The notes beneath the pieces were generated by a model. The model was not told the DNA's origin, ran no database searches, and was given only the letters and a program-made list of their open reading frames with translations. From an uncultured Oscillospiraceae bacterium (GTDB taxonomy: Bacteria > Bacillota > Clostridia > Oscillospirales > Acutalibacteraceae): a DNA stretch of 57,520 nt. Position numbers and translations under genes: made by a program. This document shows, piece by piece, positions 49,283 through 57,520 of this stretch; position 1 is the first letter of the stretch, and each line of letters starts with the position of its first letter. The stretch lies in assembly GCA_900547445.1 (NCBI GenBank), contig URGJ01000006.1:1-57520 (forward strand), in the 5' to 3' direction.

Positions 49283-49310
49283 TTGCAATCGTACAGAAAT
49301 ATGTTATAAT
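49283..49310 (+). promoter_or_regulatory. Promoter of the glycine-riboswitch transcript
   Basis: TTGCAA (49283-49288), 16-nt spacer, TATAAT (49305-49310), about 28 nt before the first aptamer. Confidence 0.7.
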
Positions 49311-49338
49311 AATTATTAATTTAATAAATCTATATGAC

Positions 49339-49509
49339 GCTTACAGGAAAAGCGTGTTCGCTGCCGAAGGAGTAACACTCTCAGGCGTCCGTTTTGGGCA
49401 AAGACTGTAAGCTGATAGTACTTTGGAGAAGCTCGCCTATTTTTGTGCGCGGGTGCCGAAGGGGCAAGGCGAATTTCGCTAATCTCTCAGGCAAAAGGAC
49501 AAAGCTTAT
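49339..49509 (+). promoter_or_regulatory. Tandem glycine riboswitch
   Basis: Two aptamers in series. The first (49339-49412) is closed by P1 GCTTACAG/CTGTAAGC and holds GCCGAAGG and CTCTCAGGC. The second (about 49417-49509) has GGAGA, GCCGAAGGGGCAA, CTCTCAGGCAAAAGGAC and P1 CTTTG/CAAAG. Both match the glycine aptamer core. A terminator lies before the symporter gene, so control is transcriptional. ACTTTG of the second P1 could also pair with CAAAGT at 49534-49539. Confidence 0.95.
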
Positions 49510-49546
49510 TTACCCTTTTAAGGGGGAATTTTCAAAGTTTCTTTTG

Positions 49547-49581
49547 CCGAGCCTTTTTAAGGCTCGGCTTTAATATTTTTT
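49547..49581 (+). terminator. Glycine riboswitch expression-platform terminator
   Basis: GCCGAGCCTT/AAGGCTCGGC stem (49547-49556, 49560-49569) followed by a T-rich tract, 17 nt before the symporter ATG. Confidence 0.88.
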
Positions 49582-49597
49582 AAAAGGGGAATGATAT

Positions 49598-51136
49598 ATG
49601 GAAGCGTTTTTCCAAAAGCTTACCGAAATTAACGACGCGATCAACGGATTTGTATGGGTAAAGATAGGGCTTGTACTGCTGCTCGGCACAGGTATACTGC
49701 TTACCTGCCTTACAAAATTCTTTCAAGTTTCGCATTTAGGTCACTGGTGGAAAGCCACAATCGGAGGCGTGTTTAAAAAGGACAGCGCCGCGACAAAGAA
49801 GACCGACAAAAAAAGTATCTCACAGTTTCAGGCGCTCTGCACCGCCCTTGCCGCAACAATAGGCACGGGCAATATCGCGGGTGTTGCGGCGGCGATAGTT
49901 GTCGGCGGTCCCGGTGCGGTATTTTGGATGTGGGTTGCGGCGTTCTTCGGTATGATGACCAACTACTCTGAAAATGTACTCGGTATATTTTACCGCCGCA
50001 AAAACTCCAATGGCGAATGGGCGGGCGGACCTATGTACTACTTAAGAGACGGTCTGGGCGCTAAAAATCACTGTAAAGGTCTCGGCAAGTTTTTAGCTGT
50101 GCTTTTCTCGGTTTTTGCGATTCTCGCCTCATTCGGAATAGGAAATATGGGGCAGATTAATAAAATCACCATTAATATTCAGTCGGCGTTTTTCAGCAAT
50201 GTCGACGCTCCGAAGGTCGGAGGAATTTCAGTTGTTTCGGTTATAATCGGTTTTGCGCTTATGGTTGTAGCGGCGCTTATAATTTTAGGCGGACTTCAAA
50301 GAATCGCCGCGGTTGCCGAAAAGGTTGTTCCGTTTATGGCGGTGCTTTACATAATCGGCGCGCTTATCGTTTTCTGCTGCCATATTACAAGAATAGGCGC
50401 AATGTTTGCCGCAATCTTTAAGTTCGCATTCGGCATAAAGGCGGTCGCAGGCGCGGCAACAGGTATTGTGATTAAAACAGTCATTACTCAGGGCTTCAAA
50501 CGAGGCGTTTTCTCTAATGAGGCAGGACTCGGTTCATCGGTTATGGTTCACTCCTCCTCTAATGTTAAAGAGCCTGTAAAGCAGGGTATGTGGGGAATTT
50601 TCGAGGTTTTCTTTGATACCTTTGTAGTCTGCACAATGACCGCTATCGTCGTTCTTTCCTCGGGCTATATAAACCTTGAAACAGGTCTTCCCGCGGAGGG
50701 TACAAACGACGCGACATTGGTAGCGCAGGCATTCGGAAACATATTCGGCAAGCCGGGCGAAGTATTCATTGCCTTAGCCGTTCTTCTCTTTGCGTTTACC
50801 ACGGTTCTCGGCTGGTCGCAGTACGGCTCAAGAGCGGTTGAATATCTTTTCGGTGAAAAGGCGGTAAGGGTTTATCAGGTTATTTTTGTTGTGATGATAG
50901 TTTCAGGCGCGGTCATGACCTCCTCCCTTGCATGGGACATTTCAGACACCTTTAACGGTCTTATGATGATTCCGAATCTAATCGGCGTGCTTGTCCTCTG
51001 CCCTGTTGTTATGAAGATTACAAGCAACTATGTTGACAGGGAAATTAAGGGCAAAGACGTTGAGCCGCTCATCACCCATGAACAGCTTGACACCGATCCC
51101 GAAAAGGAAAAAGAAGCGGTATCGTCCGTAAAATAA
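49598..51136 (+). CDS. AGCS-family sodium:alanine/glycine symporter
   Basis: 512 aa with about 11 hydrophobic segments. AGCS signatures include ALCTALAATIGTGNIAGVAAAIVVGGPGAVFWMW (about residues 84-117), GPMYYL and GFKRGVFSNEAGLGSS (about 300-315). It couples sodium to uptake of glycine or alanine. The glycine riboswitch upstream points to glycine as the relevant ligand. AGGGG precedes the ATG. A small hairpin (about 51147-51167) separates it from the HAD gene. Confidence 0.93.
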   Translation: MEAFFQKLTEINDAINGFVWVKIGLVLLLGTGILLTCLTKFFQVSHLGHWWKATIGGVFKKDSAATKKTDKKSISQFQALCTALAATIGTGNIAGVAAAIVVGGPGAVFWMWVAAFFGMMTNYSENVLGIFYRRKNSNGEWAGGPMYYLRDGLGAKNHCKGLGKFLAVLFSVFAILASFGIGNMGQINKITINIQSAFFSNVDAPKVGGISVVSVIIGFALMVVAALIILGGLQRIAAVAEKVVPFMAVLYIIGALIVFCCHITRIGAMFAAIFKFAFGIKAVAGAATGIVIKTVITQGFKRGVFSNEAGLGSSVMVHSSSNVKEPVKQGMWGIFEVFFDTFVVCTMTAIVVLSSGYINLETGLPAEGTNDATLVAQAFGNIFGKPGEVFIALAVLLFAFTTVLGWSQYGSRAVEYLFGEKAVRVYQVIFVVMIVSGAVMTSSLAWDISDTFNGLMMIPNLIGVLVLCPVVMKITSNYVDREIKGKDVEPLITHEQLDTDPEKEKEAVSSVK

Positions 51137-51185
51137 GCATTTAAGGGCTGTCGGTTTCGACAGTCCTTTGTTTTAAGGAGCAGAA

Positions 51186-51836
51186 ATGAAAAACTATAAA
51201 TACATTTTATTTGATTTAGACGGAACTCTAACAGATTCCGCCTTAGGTATTACAAATTCGGTAAAATATGCGCTTAAAAAGCTAAGCGCTCCTATTCCGC
51301 CGTACAAAACGCTTTGCAAATTTATAGGTCCTCCCCTTTTGGACGGTTTTCAAGATATTTGCGGGTTTGATAAGGAAAAGTCACAGACAGCGGTTAAATT
51401 TTACAGAGAGTATTTTGAGACAACAGGACTTTTTGAAAACGAAGTATATGGCGGCATACCCGAATTCTTAGGCGCGCTCAAACAAAGCGGCAAGACAGTT
51501 ATTCTCGCCACTTCAAAGCCTGAAAAGTTTGCAAAGCTTATTTTAGAGCATTTCGGTTTGACTCGATATTTTGACTGCACTGTGGGCGCGTCTATGGATG
51601 AAACGCGAAACAAAAAGGACGCGGTAATAGCCTACGCCCTCGAAAAATGCAATATTAAGGATAAATCTCTCACGGTTATGGTCGGCGACCGCTGTCACGA
51701 TATTCTCGGCGCAAAGGTAAACGGTATTTCTTCTGTCGGAGTGCTTTACGGCTTCGGCAACCGTGAGGAATTAGAATCCGCGGGTGCGGATTACATTGCC
51801 GATGATATTGCCGAGCTTTATAAAATATTGCTGTAG
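51186..51836 (+). CDS. HAD phosphatase, phosphoglycolate phosphatase-like
   Basis: 216 aa. Motif I is LFDLDGTLTDS (residues 8-18), motif II TSKPEKF (about 108-114), motif III Lys in RNKKDAV and motif IV VMVGDRCHDILGA. The helical cap between motifs I and II matches the PGP/PpaX subfamily. It likely hydrolyses phosphoglycolate or another small phosphate ester in the cytosol. AAGGAG precedes the ATG. Possibly co-transcribed with the symporter. Confidence 0.85.
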   Translation: MKNYKYILFDLDGTLTDSALGITNSVKYALKKLSAPIPPYKTLCKFIGPPLLDGFQDICGFDKEKSQTAVKFYREYFETTGLFENEVYGGIPEFLGALKQSGKTVILATSKPEKFAKLILEHFGLTRYFDCTVGASMDETRNKKDAVIAYALEKCNIKDKSLTVMVGDRCHDILGAKVNGISSVGVLYGFGNREELESAGADYIADDIAELYKILL

Positions 51837-51867
51837 CGGCGACCGTCGGTCGTCCGCTTTTTTATAT

Positions 51868-54228
51868 TTAAAACTCTTTGCACTCCGCGCCCGATTTTTC
51901 CGCCTCAGAATAAAGTGAACGGTGACAGGTAAACATTATTATCTGACCGTTTTCTGAATATTCTTTAAGGTATTTTAATGCCGTTTCAGCTCTGTTGTCG
52001 TCGTATTGGCTTAGGGCGTCGTCAAGCAATACAGGCAGGCTCTCGGAATTTTCAAACATAAAGGAAGAAAGCGCAAGCCTAAGGCTTAAATACGCCTGGT
52101 CGTAAGTTCCCGCGCTTAAGTATGCCGTTTCCTTTCCGCCGAAAACGCCCGATTTTTCAACGCTTATATCAAAGGACTTTGAAATCTGCATACCCTCATA
52201 TTTACCGCCTGTAAGTCCCTTGAAAATTTCACCCGCCTTTTGTTCTAAAGCAGAGCCGTATCCGCGGCGAAGCTCGGCAAAGCTGTCCTTTAGCACCTCT
52301 AAAGCAATATCCGCCGCTTTGACAAACTTAGCCTGATTAGCGGTTTTTTGCTTTAATTCATCAATTTCTCTTTTCAGACCGTCGGGGTTTTCCGCCGCTT
52401 CAAGACGGGAAATCGCCGAAGACTCGGCGGCGGCAAGCTTTTCTTTCTTTTGAGAAATCAAGGCGGTAATACCGTCATATTCCCGCTTTAAGACTTCAAA
52501 ATCGGTTTCACCGCACTGTTCTTCAGGAAGATTTTCAAGTCTTTTCTTTGCCTCGTCGTAAGATATATTACCGACATCTCGAACGAGATAATTAAGCCGT
52601 TGCTTAATTTCCTTTTGCCTTGCGGCGTTAATACTAAGCGGGTCAAGCTCGCTTTTTATCTGCTCGACGCTTGTTGTTTTTTTGTACCGCCCGAAAAGCT
52701 TAAAAAGGGAGTCGCGTTTTGTATCAAAATCAATTTTAAGAGCCTTTGCCTGCTCCTCACACTCGCTTAAAAGTGACCTCTGCTTTTTAAGAACCGAAAC
52801 ACCCGCGCTTACTGCCGTGTTTATTGCCTCAAGCCTTGCAGACAGCAAGGTTATTTTTTGAAATAACTCCTCCCGCTCGCGTTTAAGGTCTTCATTTTCC
52901 GATTTAAGTCGGTTTAAATCGGAATAGAATTTATCTATTTTCACCTTGTCCGCAGGGCGCAGAATAAATCCAAGTACAACAAGGATAACCCCGACAGCCG
53001 CGCTTGCCGCAGCAAAAACCGCCGTATTAAGTACTGCAAATAACACAGCCGAAACAAGCAAAAACGCCGCGCCAATGGCGATAAGCGGTATTTTTACGCC
53101 CTTTCGGCTTTTCAATATCTCGCTTTCCCGTGCTGTAAGGCTACCTATTTCGTCTTCTTTTTTTAAAATTTCGGCTTTTAAAAACTCGCTTTTGCTTTCA
53201 AGCTCATTTTTTTCTTTTAGAACCTCGTCCGCCCTTTCTTTTGCAGTTTCGCCGTCGGGATTTGCCGCAGATTCAAGGCTTTCACGAAGCCTGTCCGCCT
53301 CGGCTGTTTTATCATTAAGGCTTTTTTCGGCAGCTTCGGTCATATTAAGACTAAGTCCCAGCATTTTTACAAAAGCGTCGTCGGCAAAGCCGCCGCCCTC
53401 GAGGCGTAAATCCTCGTTAAGCTTATCAAGCTCCTCCTTTGTTTTAAGCATTTTCCGAAGCTTTTCGGCGTTTCTTATATCCTGTTCACTGTCAATTTTC
53501 GCCTTAAGCTCGGCGGCTTTCCTTGCATCGCGCGCAATCTCCGCTTTATATTCCCTTGCGCGCTCACAAAATTCGGCATAATCGGCGCGTAACTTTTCGG
53601 ACGCCTCAGCTTTTTTATTCAGCTCCTCAATGCGTTTTATATTTTTATCGTACTCACCCGCCCTGCCGCTTTTGGACATAAGGGCAGTTTTCGCTTTTTG
53701 CAATCTTTCGCTTACGGTATTAAAGGAAACAGACTCGTCCCCTGTCGTGACGATATTGGAAAGCTTTGAATTAATCTCCCCCTCCGCCGCCGCGTCCTTT
53801 TCGGGAAAACCTGCCTGACCTATAAACACGCTCCGCTCGAACGCCGCCGCACCTACTCCTAACAGCTTTGCACCTATATCGGGCGGCACAGTCTCCCTTG
53901 TACCCAAATCAAGGTCGCAAAGGGCGACCTTATCGGTTGAATCGGAGCTTCTAAACTCCCTTTCAAGACGGTAGTTTTTACCGTTTAATTCAAAATCAAC
54001 GCTTCCCGCCATAGCCGAGCCGTCCCACGGCGTATACTTTTTTCGCGGATTTTTCGTGATCTGCGCCGAGCCGCGGCCGCTACCGTAAAACATCATTTTA
54101 ATAAAGCTCATAACAGTAGTCTTGCCGTTCTCATTGTCGCCGTAAATCACATTAAAGCCGTCTTTAAAATCAATAACCTTGTTTTTAAGCCCGCCGAAAG
54201 CGGCAATATTAACACTCTTAATCTTCAT
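51868..54228 (-). CDS. YhaN/SbcC-like AAA ATPase with internal membrane hairpin
   Basis: About 786 aa. Walker A is GDNENGKTT (about residues 34-42). Long coiled coils (about 175-340 and 445-680) flank two hydrophobic helices (about 375-425, PLIAIGAAFLLVSAVLFAV and AASAAVGVILVVLGFIL). The C-terminal lobe has signature LSAGTYDQAYLSLRLAL and Walker B LPVLLDDALSQYD. It resembles B. subtilis YhaN, an SMC/Rad50-type ATPase working with a nuclease subunit. The ATG at 54228 overlaps the nuclease stop by 11 nt; a longer start at 54249 is less likely. Confidence 0.87.
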   Translation of the reverse strand: MKIKSVNIAAFGGLKNKVIDFKDGFNVIYGDNENGKTTVMSFIKMMFYGSGRGSAQITKNPRKKYTPWDGSAMAGSVDFELNGKNYRLEREFRSSDSTDKVALCDLDLGTRETVPPDIGAKLLGVGAAAFERSVFIGQAGFPEKDAAAEGEINSKLSNIVTTGDESVSFNTVSERLQKAKTALMSKSGRAGEYDKNIKRIEELNKKAEASEKLRADYAEFCERAREYKAEIARDARKAAELKAKIDSEQDIRNAEKLRKMLKTKEELDKLNEDLRLEGGGFADDAFVKMLGLSLNMTEAAEKSLNDKTAEADRLRESLESAANPDGETAKERADEVLKEKNELESKSEFLKAEILKKEDEIGSLTARESEILKSRKGVKIPLIAIGAAFLLVSAVLFAVLNTAVFAAASAAVGVILVVLGFILRPADKVKIDKFYSDLNRLKSENEDLKREREELFQKITLLSARLEAINTAVSAGVSVLKKQRSLLSECEEQAKALKIDFDTKRDSLFKLFGRYKKTTSVEQIKSELDPLSINAARQKEIKQRLNYLVRDVGNISYDEAKKRLENLPEEQCGETDFEVLKREYDGITALISQKKEKLAAAESSAISRLEAAENPDGLKREIDELKQKTANQAKFVKAADIALEVLKDSFAELRRGYGSALEQKAGEIFKGLTGGKYEGMQISKSFDISVEKSGVFGGKETAYLSAGTYDQAYLSLRLALSSFMFENSESLPVLLDDALSQYDDNRAETALKYLKEYSENGQIIMFTCHRSLYSEAEKSGAECKEF

Positions 54229-55351
54229 CGTATGCCACCTCCGCGCCAAACGCCCTAAGCCCTAATTTAAGCGCGTTTTCAAGTTCCTCGCGCTCCGCCT
54301 CGGGAGCGTTGTTCATTTTTTCAAGCATATTTTTAACGAAAATCCCCTTAAGTGAAATTTCATTTGCAAGCTTTTCATTATCAATCAAAAGCTCGGTTTT
54401 GTCCTTTATTTTAGCATAATAAACCCTTTCAGAAACCCTGCTTAAAATTTCGGGCAAATTCAAATTAAAATCCCCTTTAATACTGCCGGTAAGCTCGATT
54501 TTATAAAGATTTTCGCCGAACCCGTCGCCGTATTTTTCATTGAGCTGCGCTGTCACCGCCGCGCTTATCTCTGCCGACGAATTAATACCCGTAATATCAA
54601 CCTTCTCGCATATATGGCGGCGTTTTGACATAGGAATAAATTTAAGCTCGCAAAAGCCCTTGCCTATCTCTCCGATATATACTCCTTTTTCGTCGGTTTC
54701 ATCAAAGCCCTGCCCCTCAGGACAGCCGCAGTAGGCGTAATAGGTGTCGCCTATTTTCTGCGGCTCGGTTCGCTTATGAATATGACCGAGGGCGATATAG
54801 TCCATACCGCTCTGCCTGATAAAGCCCGCGGTTACCGAATTATAGTTGGAATTAAGGTCGCTTCTTAATTCCCCGTGCAGTACCATAAGCTTAACATATC
54901 CGTCCTCGGGCGGCGTAATCGAAAAGCGCTCCTCGCCCTTTAAATAAACGTACTCAAATGACCTGCCGTAGACCCTTGTTTTTAAATCGTCAAAAACAAC
55001 GCAATCGTCCTTTGCTCCCAAAACATAGAGATTTTGCGGAAGCCGTCGGTTTTTAAAGGGCGACTGTGCCGAAAGCGGGTCGTGATTGCCCGCCGAAAAA
55101 ACCACCTTTATTTCGGGGACAGAGGCGATTTTTTCAAAAACGGCGTTCGCAAGACCCTCCTCGACCGCGTTTGAATCGAAAATATCCCCCGCGGCGGCAA
55201 TAATACGGACGCCCTCGGCGGCCGCGGTATCAATTATCCGCTCAAAGGTCAAAAGGGTCTCATATTTCCTATTGCCCGCGGCGGCGCCCAAAAAGCTCTC
55301 AGCCGCGCCTATATGTATATCCGCGCAATGCAGAATTTTAACAGTATTCAT
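54218..55351 (-). CDS. YhaO/SbcD-like metallophosphoesterase nuclease
   Basis: 377 aa. Calcineurin-like phosphoesterase motifs are in order: CADIHIG (residues 8-14), GDIFDS (about 56-61), GNHDP (about 93-97), VLHGE and GHIHKR (about 193-198). A C-terminal capping region follows. It pairs with the ATPase downstream to form an Mre11-Rad50-like complex that processes DNA ends. The promoter TTGAAT-N17-TAAGAT lies at 55373-55401 on the minus strand. Confidence 0.9.
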   Translation of the reverse strand: MNTVKILHCADIHIGAAESFLGAAAGNRKYETLLTFERIIDTAAAEGVRIIAAAGDIFDSNAVEEGLANAVFEKIASVPEIKVVFSAGNHDPLSAQSPFKNRRLPQNLYVLGAKDDCVVFDDLKTRVYGRSFEYVYLKGEERFSITPPEDGYVKLMVLHGELRSDLNSNYNSVTAGFIRQSGMDYIALGHIHKRTEPQKIGDTYYAYCGCPEGQGFDETDEKGVYIGEIGKGFCELKFIPMSKRRHICEKVDITGINSSAEISAAVTAQLNEKYGDGFGENLYKIELTGSIKGDFNLNLPEILSRVSERVYYAKIKDKTELLIDNEKLANEISLKGIFVKNMLEKMNNAPEAEREELENALKLGLRAFGAEVAYDED

Positions 55352-55372
55352 TCTTTCACTTCCCTTGAATTC

Positions 55373-55401
55373 ATCTTAACATTTTTTTGAGCCGTATTCA
55401 A
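55373..55401 (-). promoter_or_regulatory. Promoter of the YhaO/YhaN-type operon
   Basis: TTGAAT (55396-55401), 17-nt spacer, TAAGAT (55373-55378) on the minus strand. Confidence 0.65.
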
Positions 55402-55410
55402 GTCTATTAT

Positions 55411-55439
55411 TTGACTTTATCTGTTTAATGTGGTAAAAT
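55411..55439 (+). promoter_or_regulatory. Promoter of the yerC-methyltransferase-hslO operon
   Basis: TTGACT (55411-55416), 17-nt spacer, TAAAAT (55434-55439). Confidence 0.75.
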
Positions 55440-55477
55440 TCTTGAGGTGACCAAAATTCTTTATAAGAGGTTTCAAA

Positions 55478-55756
55478 ATGGATAAAAATTATTCCTTAGA
55501 CCGACTTTTTGACGCGATACTGACCCTTAAAAACAAAAAGGAGTGCGCCCAGTTTTTCGCCGACGCCTGCACCCCAAAGGAGCTTCAGGCGATAGCACAG
55601 CGCTTTACGGTAGCCGAAATGCTTTACAACAAGCGGGTTTACAGCGAGATTATCGAGCAAACGGGCGCGAGCACCGCGACAATAAGCCGCGTAGGGCGTT
55701 CTATAAATAACGGCTATAAAATGGCGTTCGAGAGGTTAAAGCAGTCAAATGAGTGA
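55478..55756 (+). CDS. YerC/YecD-family TrpR-like DNA-binding protein
   Basis: 92 aa. The TrpR-type helix-turn-helix spans about residues 36-80 (ELQAIAQRFTVAEMLYNKRVYSEIIEQTGASTATISRVGRSI), with a helical N-terminus CAQFFADACTPKEL. The family binds DNA, but its regulon is poorly known in Clostridia. The stop TGA overlaps the next gene by 8 nt, implying coupled translation. Confidence 0.88.
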   Translation: MDKNYSLDRLFDAILTLKNKKECAQFFADACTPKELQAIAQRFTVAEMLYNKRVYSEIIEQTGASTATISRVGRSINNGYKMAFERLKQSNE

Positions 55757-56510
55757 GTACGATAATTTTGCCCCTGTTTACGACCGACTTATGAGCGACG
55801 TCGATTATAAGGCGCGTACAAAAAGGCTTTTACAGCTTTTTAAGGAATACGACCGCGTACCCGAGCTTATTTTGGACCTTGCCTGCGGCACGGGCGGCTT
55901 TTCAAACGAGTTAGCCTTAAACGGCATTGAGGTAATCGGGGTCGATATGTCGGAGGAAATGCTTTCCGCGGCGAGGGAGAACTCCGCAAATCGCGGCACG
56001 GACGTGCTGTACTTGTGCCAAAAGGCAGAGGAGCTTGACCTTTACGGCACGGTTGACGGCGCAGTCTGCTGTCTTGACAGCCTCAACCACATCACCGATT
56101 ACAAAAAACTGTGTAAGGCAATTTCAAGGGTTTCCCTCTTTCTTGAGGAGGGCAGACTCTTTATATTTGATGTAAACACGGTTTTTAAGCATAAATTCAT
56201 ACTTGCCGACAATACCTTTATTATAGAACAGGACAATGTGTTCTGTGCGTGGCAGAATTCCACCGATGAAAAAACAGGCGTTACCAACATTTCGCTTGAC
56301 TTTTTCACAAAAGACGGAGAATATTATAAACGAAGCTCCGAGGACTTTTCGGAGCGTCCCTACACCGAGGAAGAATTGAAGGCAGCTCTCGACGCGGCGG
56401 GGCTTGAAATTTTAAAAATATACGACGATATGACCGACAAGCCCGCCTGGGAATACACCGAGCGTGCGCTGTACGTAACAAGAAAAAAAGAGGAAACAAA
56501 TAATGAGTAA
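55749..56510 (+). CDS. Class I SAM-dependent methyltransferase
   Basis: 253 aa. Motif I ILDLACGTGGFS (about residues 38-49) binds SAM, the acidic residue follows in VIGVDMSEEML, and motif IV is GAVCCLDSLNHI. A C-terminal domain (ISLDFFTKDGEYYKRSSEDFSERPYTEEEL) is shared with small-molecule methyltransferases often annotated only as class I. The substrate is unknown. It overlaps both neighbours by 8 nt. Confidence 0.85.
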   Translation: MSEYDNFAPVYDRLMSDVDYKARTKRLLQLFKEYDRVPELILDLACGTGGFSNELALNGIEVIGVDMSEEMLSAARENSANRGTDVLYLCQKAEELDLYGTVDGAVCCLDSLNHITDYKKLCKAISRVSLFLEEGRLFIFDVNTVFKHKFILADNTFIIEQDNVFCAWQNSTDEKTGVTNISLDFFTKDGEYYKRSSEDFSERPYTEEELKAALDAAGLEILKIYDDMTDKPAWEYTERALYVTRKKEETNNE

Positions 56511-57396
56511 GCTCATAAGATGTATTACAAGCGACGGAGCGGTTATGGCTTCGGCTATCGACAGCACCGAAATCGTCGCCGAAGCGGAGAGGCTTCACAA
56601 AACCTCTGCGGTAGTAACGGCGGCCTTAGGAAGACTGCTTACCGCGGCTTCTATGATGGGAAATATGCTAAAGGGAGAAAAGGACACAGTCACGGTTAAG
56701 ATTGACGGCGGCGGTCCCGCGGGAGCTGTTACCGCTGTCGCCGACTCCAAGGGCTTTGTGCGCGGCTATTCCGTAAACCCCGTTGTGGAAATTCCGCTTA
56801 AAGCTAACGGAAAGCTTGACGTTTCGGGCGCGGTGGGAACCGACGGAAATGTTTTTGTGATAAAGGATTTAGGGCTTAAGGAGCCCTACAGCGGCTTTGT
56901 TCCGATTGTATCGGGCGAAATTGCGGAGGACATCACCTCCTACTACGCCGTAAGCGAGCAGATACCTACCGTATGCGCCTTAGGTGTGCTTGTAAACCCC
57001 GATCTTACGGTTAAAAAGGCGGGCGGCTATATTATACAGCTTCTCCCCGCCGCGGACGAGAGCACAATCTCCCGCCTTGAGGAAAATCTTAAAAATGCGC
57101 GCCCCGTAACCGAGCAGTTAGATGAGGGAAAAGATATTCTTGACATTTTAAAGGCTATGCTTGACGGCTTTGAGACAGAGGTGCTCTCTGAAAATGAGGT
57201 CGGCTATAAATGCCGCTGTTCGAGAGAGCGCTCCGAAAAAACTCTTGCCTCCCTTAATCTTTCTGAGCTTGAAAGCATATGCGAGGAAATGCCGGAGGTT
57301 GAAATCAAATGCAGCTTTTGCGGAAAAGCCTATCTCTTTGACAGAGCTGAGATAGAAAAAATAATTAATCGAAAAAAAACGGCAAAAAATACTTGA
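56503..57396 (+). CDS. hslO: Redox-regulated chaperone Hsp33
   Basis: 297 aa. The N-terminal holdase domain contains VTVKIDGGGPAGAVTAVADSKG and GYSVNP, and the C-terminal redox switch holds the zinc ligands in CRCS and CSFC (about residues 235-280, CxC then CxxC). Oxidation forms disulfides and activates it against unfolding proteins. AGAGG lies upstream. Its stop codon TGA lies inside the -35 box of the tRNA-Val promoter. Confidence 0.95.
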   Translation: MSKLIRCITSDGAVMASAIDSTEIVAEAERLHKTSAVVTAALGRLLTAASMMGNMLKGEKDTVTVKIDGGGPAGAVTAVADSKGFVRGYSVNPVVEIPLKANGKLDVSGAVGTDGNVFVIKDLGLKEPYSGFVPIVSGEIAEDITSYYAVSEQIPTVCALGVLVNPDLTVKKAGGYIIQLLPAADESTISRLEENLKNARPVTEQLDEGKDILDILKAMLDGFETEVLSENEVGYKCRCSRERSEKTLASLNLSELESICEEMPEVEIKCSFCGKAYLFDRAEIEKIINRKKTAKNT

Positions 57397-57421
57397 CAAA
57401 TTAAATGTCTTATGATAATAT
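57393..57421 (+). promoter_or_regulatory. Promoter of tRNA-Val
   Basis: TTGACA (57393-57398), 17-nt spacer, TAATAT (57416-57421). A GC-rich stem (CGCCGG/CCGGGCG) lies between it and the tRNA. Confidence 0.8.
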
Positions 57422-57466
57422 ATTGCTTGTCGCCGGTGAGTGATAGCTCCGGGCGGTACACAAGAT

Positions 57467-57520
57467 GGGAGCATAGCTCAGCTGGGAGAGCATCTGCCTT
57501 ACAAGCAGAGGGTCACAGGT
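57467..57520 (+). tRNA. tRNA-Val (anticodon TAC), 3' end cut by window edge
   Basis: Begins GGGAGCATAGCTCAGCTGGG. The anticodon stem TCTGC/GCAGA encloses loop CTTACAA, giving anticodon TAC. The T-arm begins before the edge; the acceptor 3' strand is missing. Confidence 0.92.

Noticed and set aside
1..57520. CRISPR arrays, insertion sequences, prophage genes, toxin-antitoxin pairs
   Set aside because: No regularly spaced repeats, transposase, integrase domain, phage structural gene or recognisable toxin family was found.

Overview
The window looks like chromosome of a spore-forming, anaerobic low-to-mid GC Firmicute of the class Clostridia, probably near Oscillospiraceae/Ruminococcaceae. That placement is inferred from family content, not from a search. 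Support comes from an orphan GerA-type germination protein, DnaD and a DnaI-like helicase loader, a CarD-family regulator, YabE-like and M23 wall proteins with G5 domains, an oxygen-reducing flavodiiron protein, the short archaeal-type ProS, and many promoters close to TTGACA-N17-TATAAT. I see no prophage, insertion sequence, CRISPR array or rRNA.

Layout. The left edge holds a truncated HAD phosphatase whose codon use differs from the rest, then tRNA-Pro(CGG) and a CarD-like regulator. From 1.4 to 7.2 kb on the minus strand is a purine salvage operon (xpt, BMP lipoprotein, nucleoside ABC transporter) under a guanine-class riboswitch whose two alternative pairings can be read from the sequence. 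An FAD oxidoreductase follows, then a four-gene ABC/GldG/DUF4340 export-type operon (8.8-13.9 kb). Divergent from it run typA, a DEDD exonuclease and a PflX-like radical SAM gene interrupted by an in-frame TGA where a Trp codon is expected. A fusion of flavodiiron protein, flavin reductase and rubredoxin follows at 17.8-19.5 kb.

From 19.8 to 29.9 kb lie two cell-wall hydrolase genes (an M23 peptidase and a YabE-like 3D protein) that share an unusual inverted operator, with proS, acpP, an SGNH hydrolase, an AbrB-type regulator, ung, a leaderless HTH membrane regulator, two small unknown genes and a pyrR-uraA unit with a PyrR attenuation leader between them. From 29.9 to 36.4 kb are asnB, a small membrane/flavin module (Gx transporter, NusG-II protein, ApbE) and secA. 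Then come bioY with a BirA-like operator, serC-serA, an HtrA protease, a GerA protein, and a run of lipid glycosyltransferase, dnaD, dnaI-like and mnmG genes. gdhA is followed by a tandem glycine riboswitch driving an AGCS amino-acid symporter, a HAD phosphatase, a YhaO/YhaN-type nuclease pair, yerC-methyltransferase-hslO, and a tRNA-Val cut by the right edge.

The window is mostly housekeeping, but regulatory RNA and operators are dense: guanine and tandem glycine riboswitches, a PyrR loop, a BirA-like operator and a paired-palindrome operator. The most unusual items are the interrupted radical SAM gene, the shared operator of the two wall hydrolases, the flavodiiron fusion, two predicted leaderless mRNAs, a T-box-like relic at proS and the uncharacterised ABC/GldG/DUF4340 operon.
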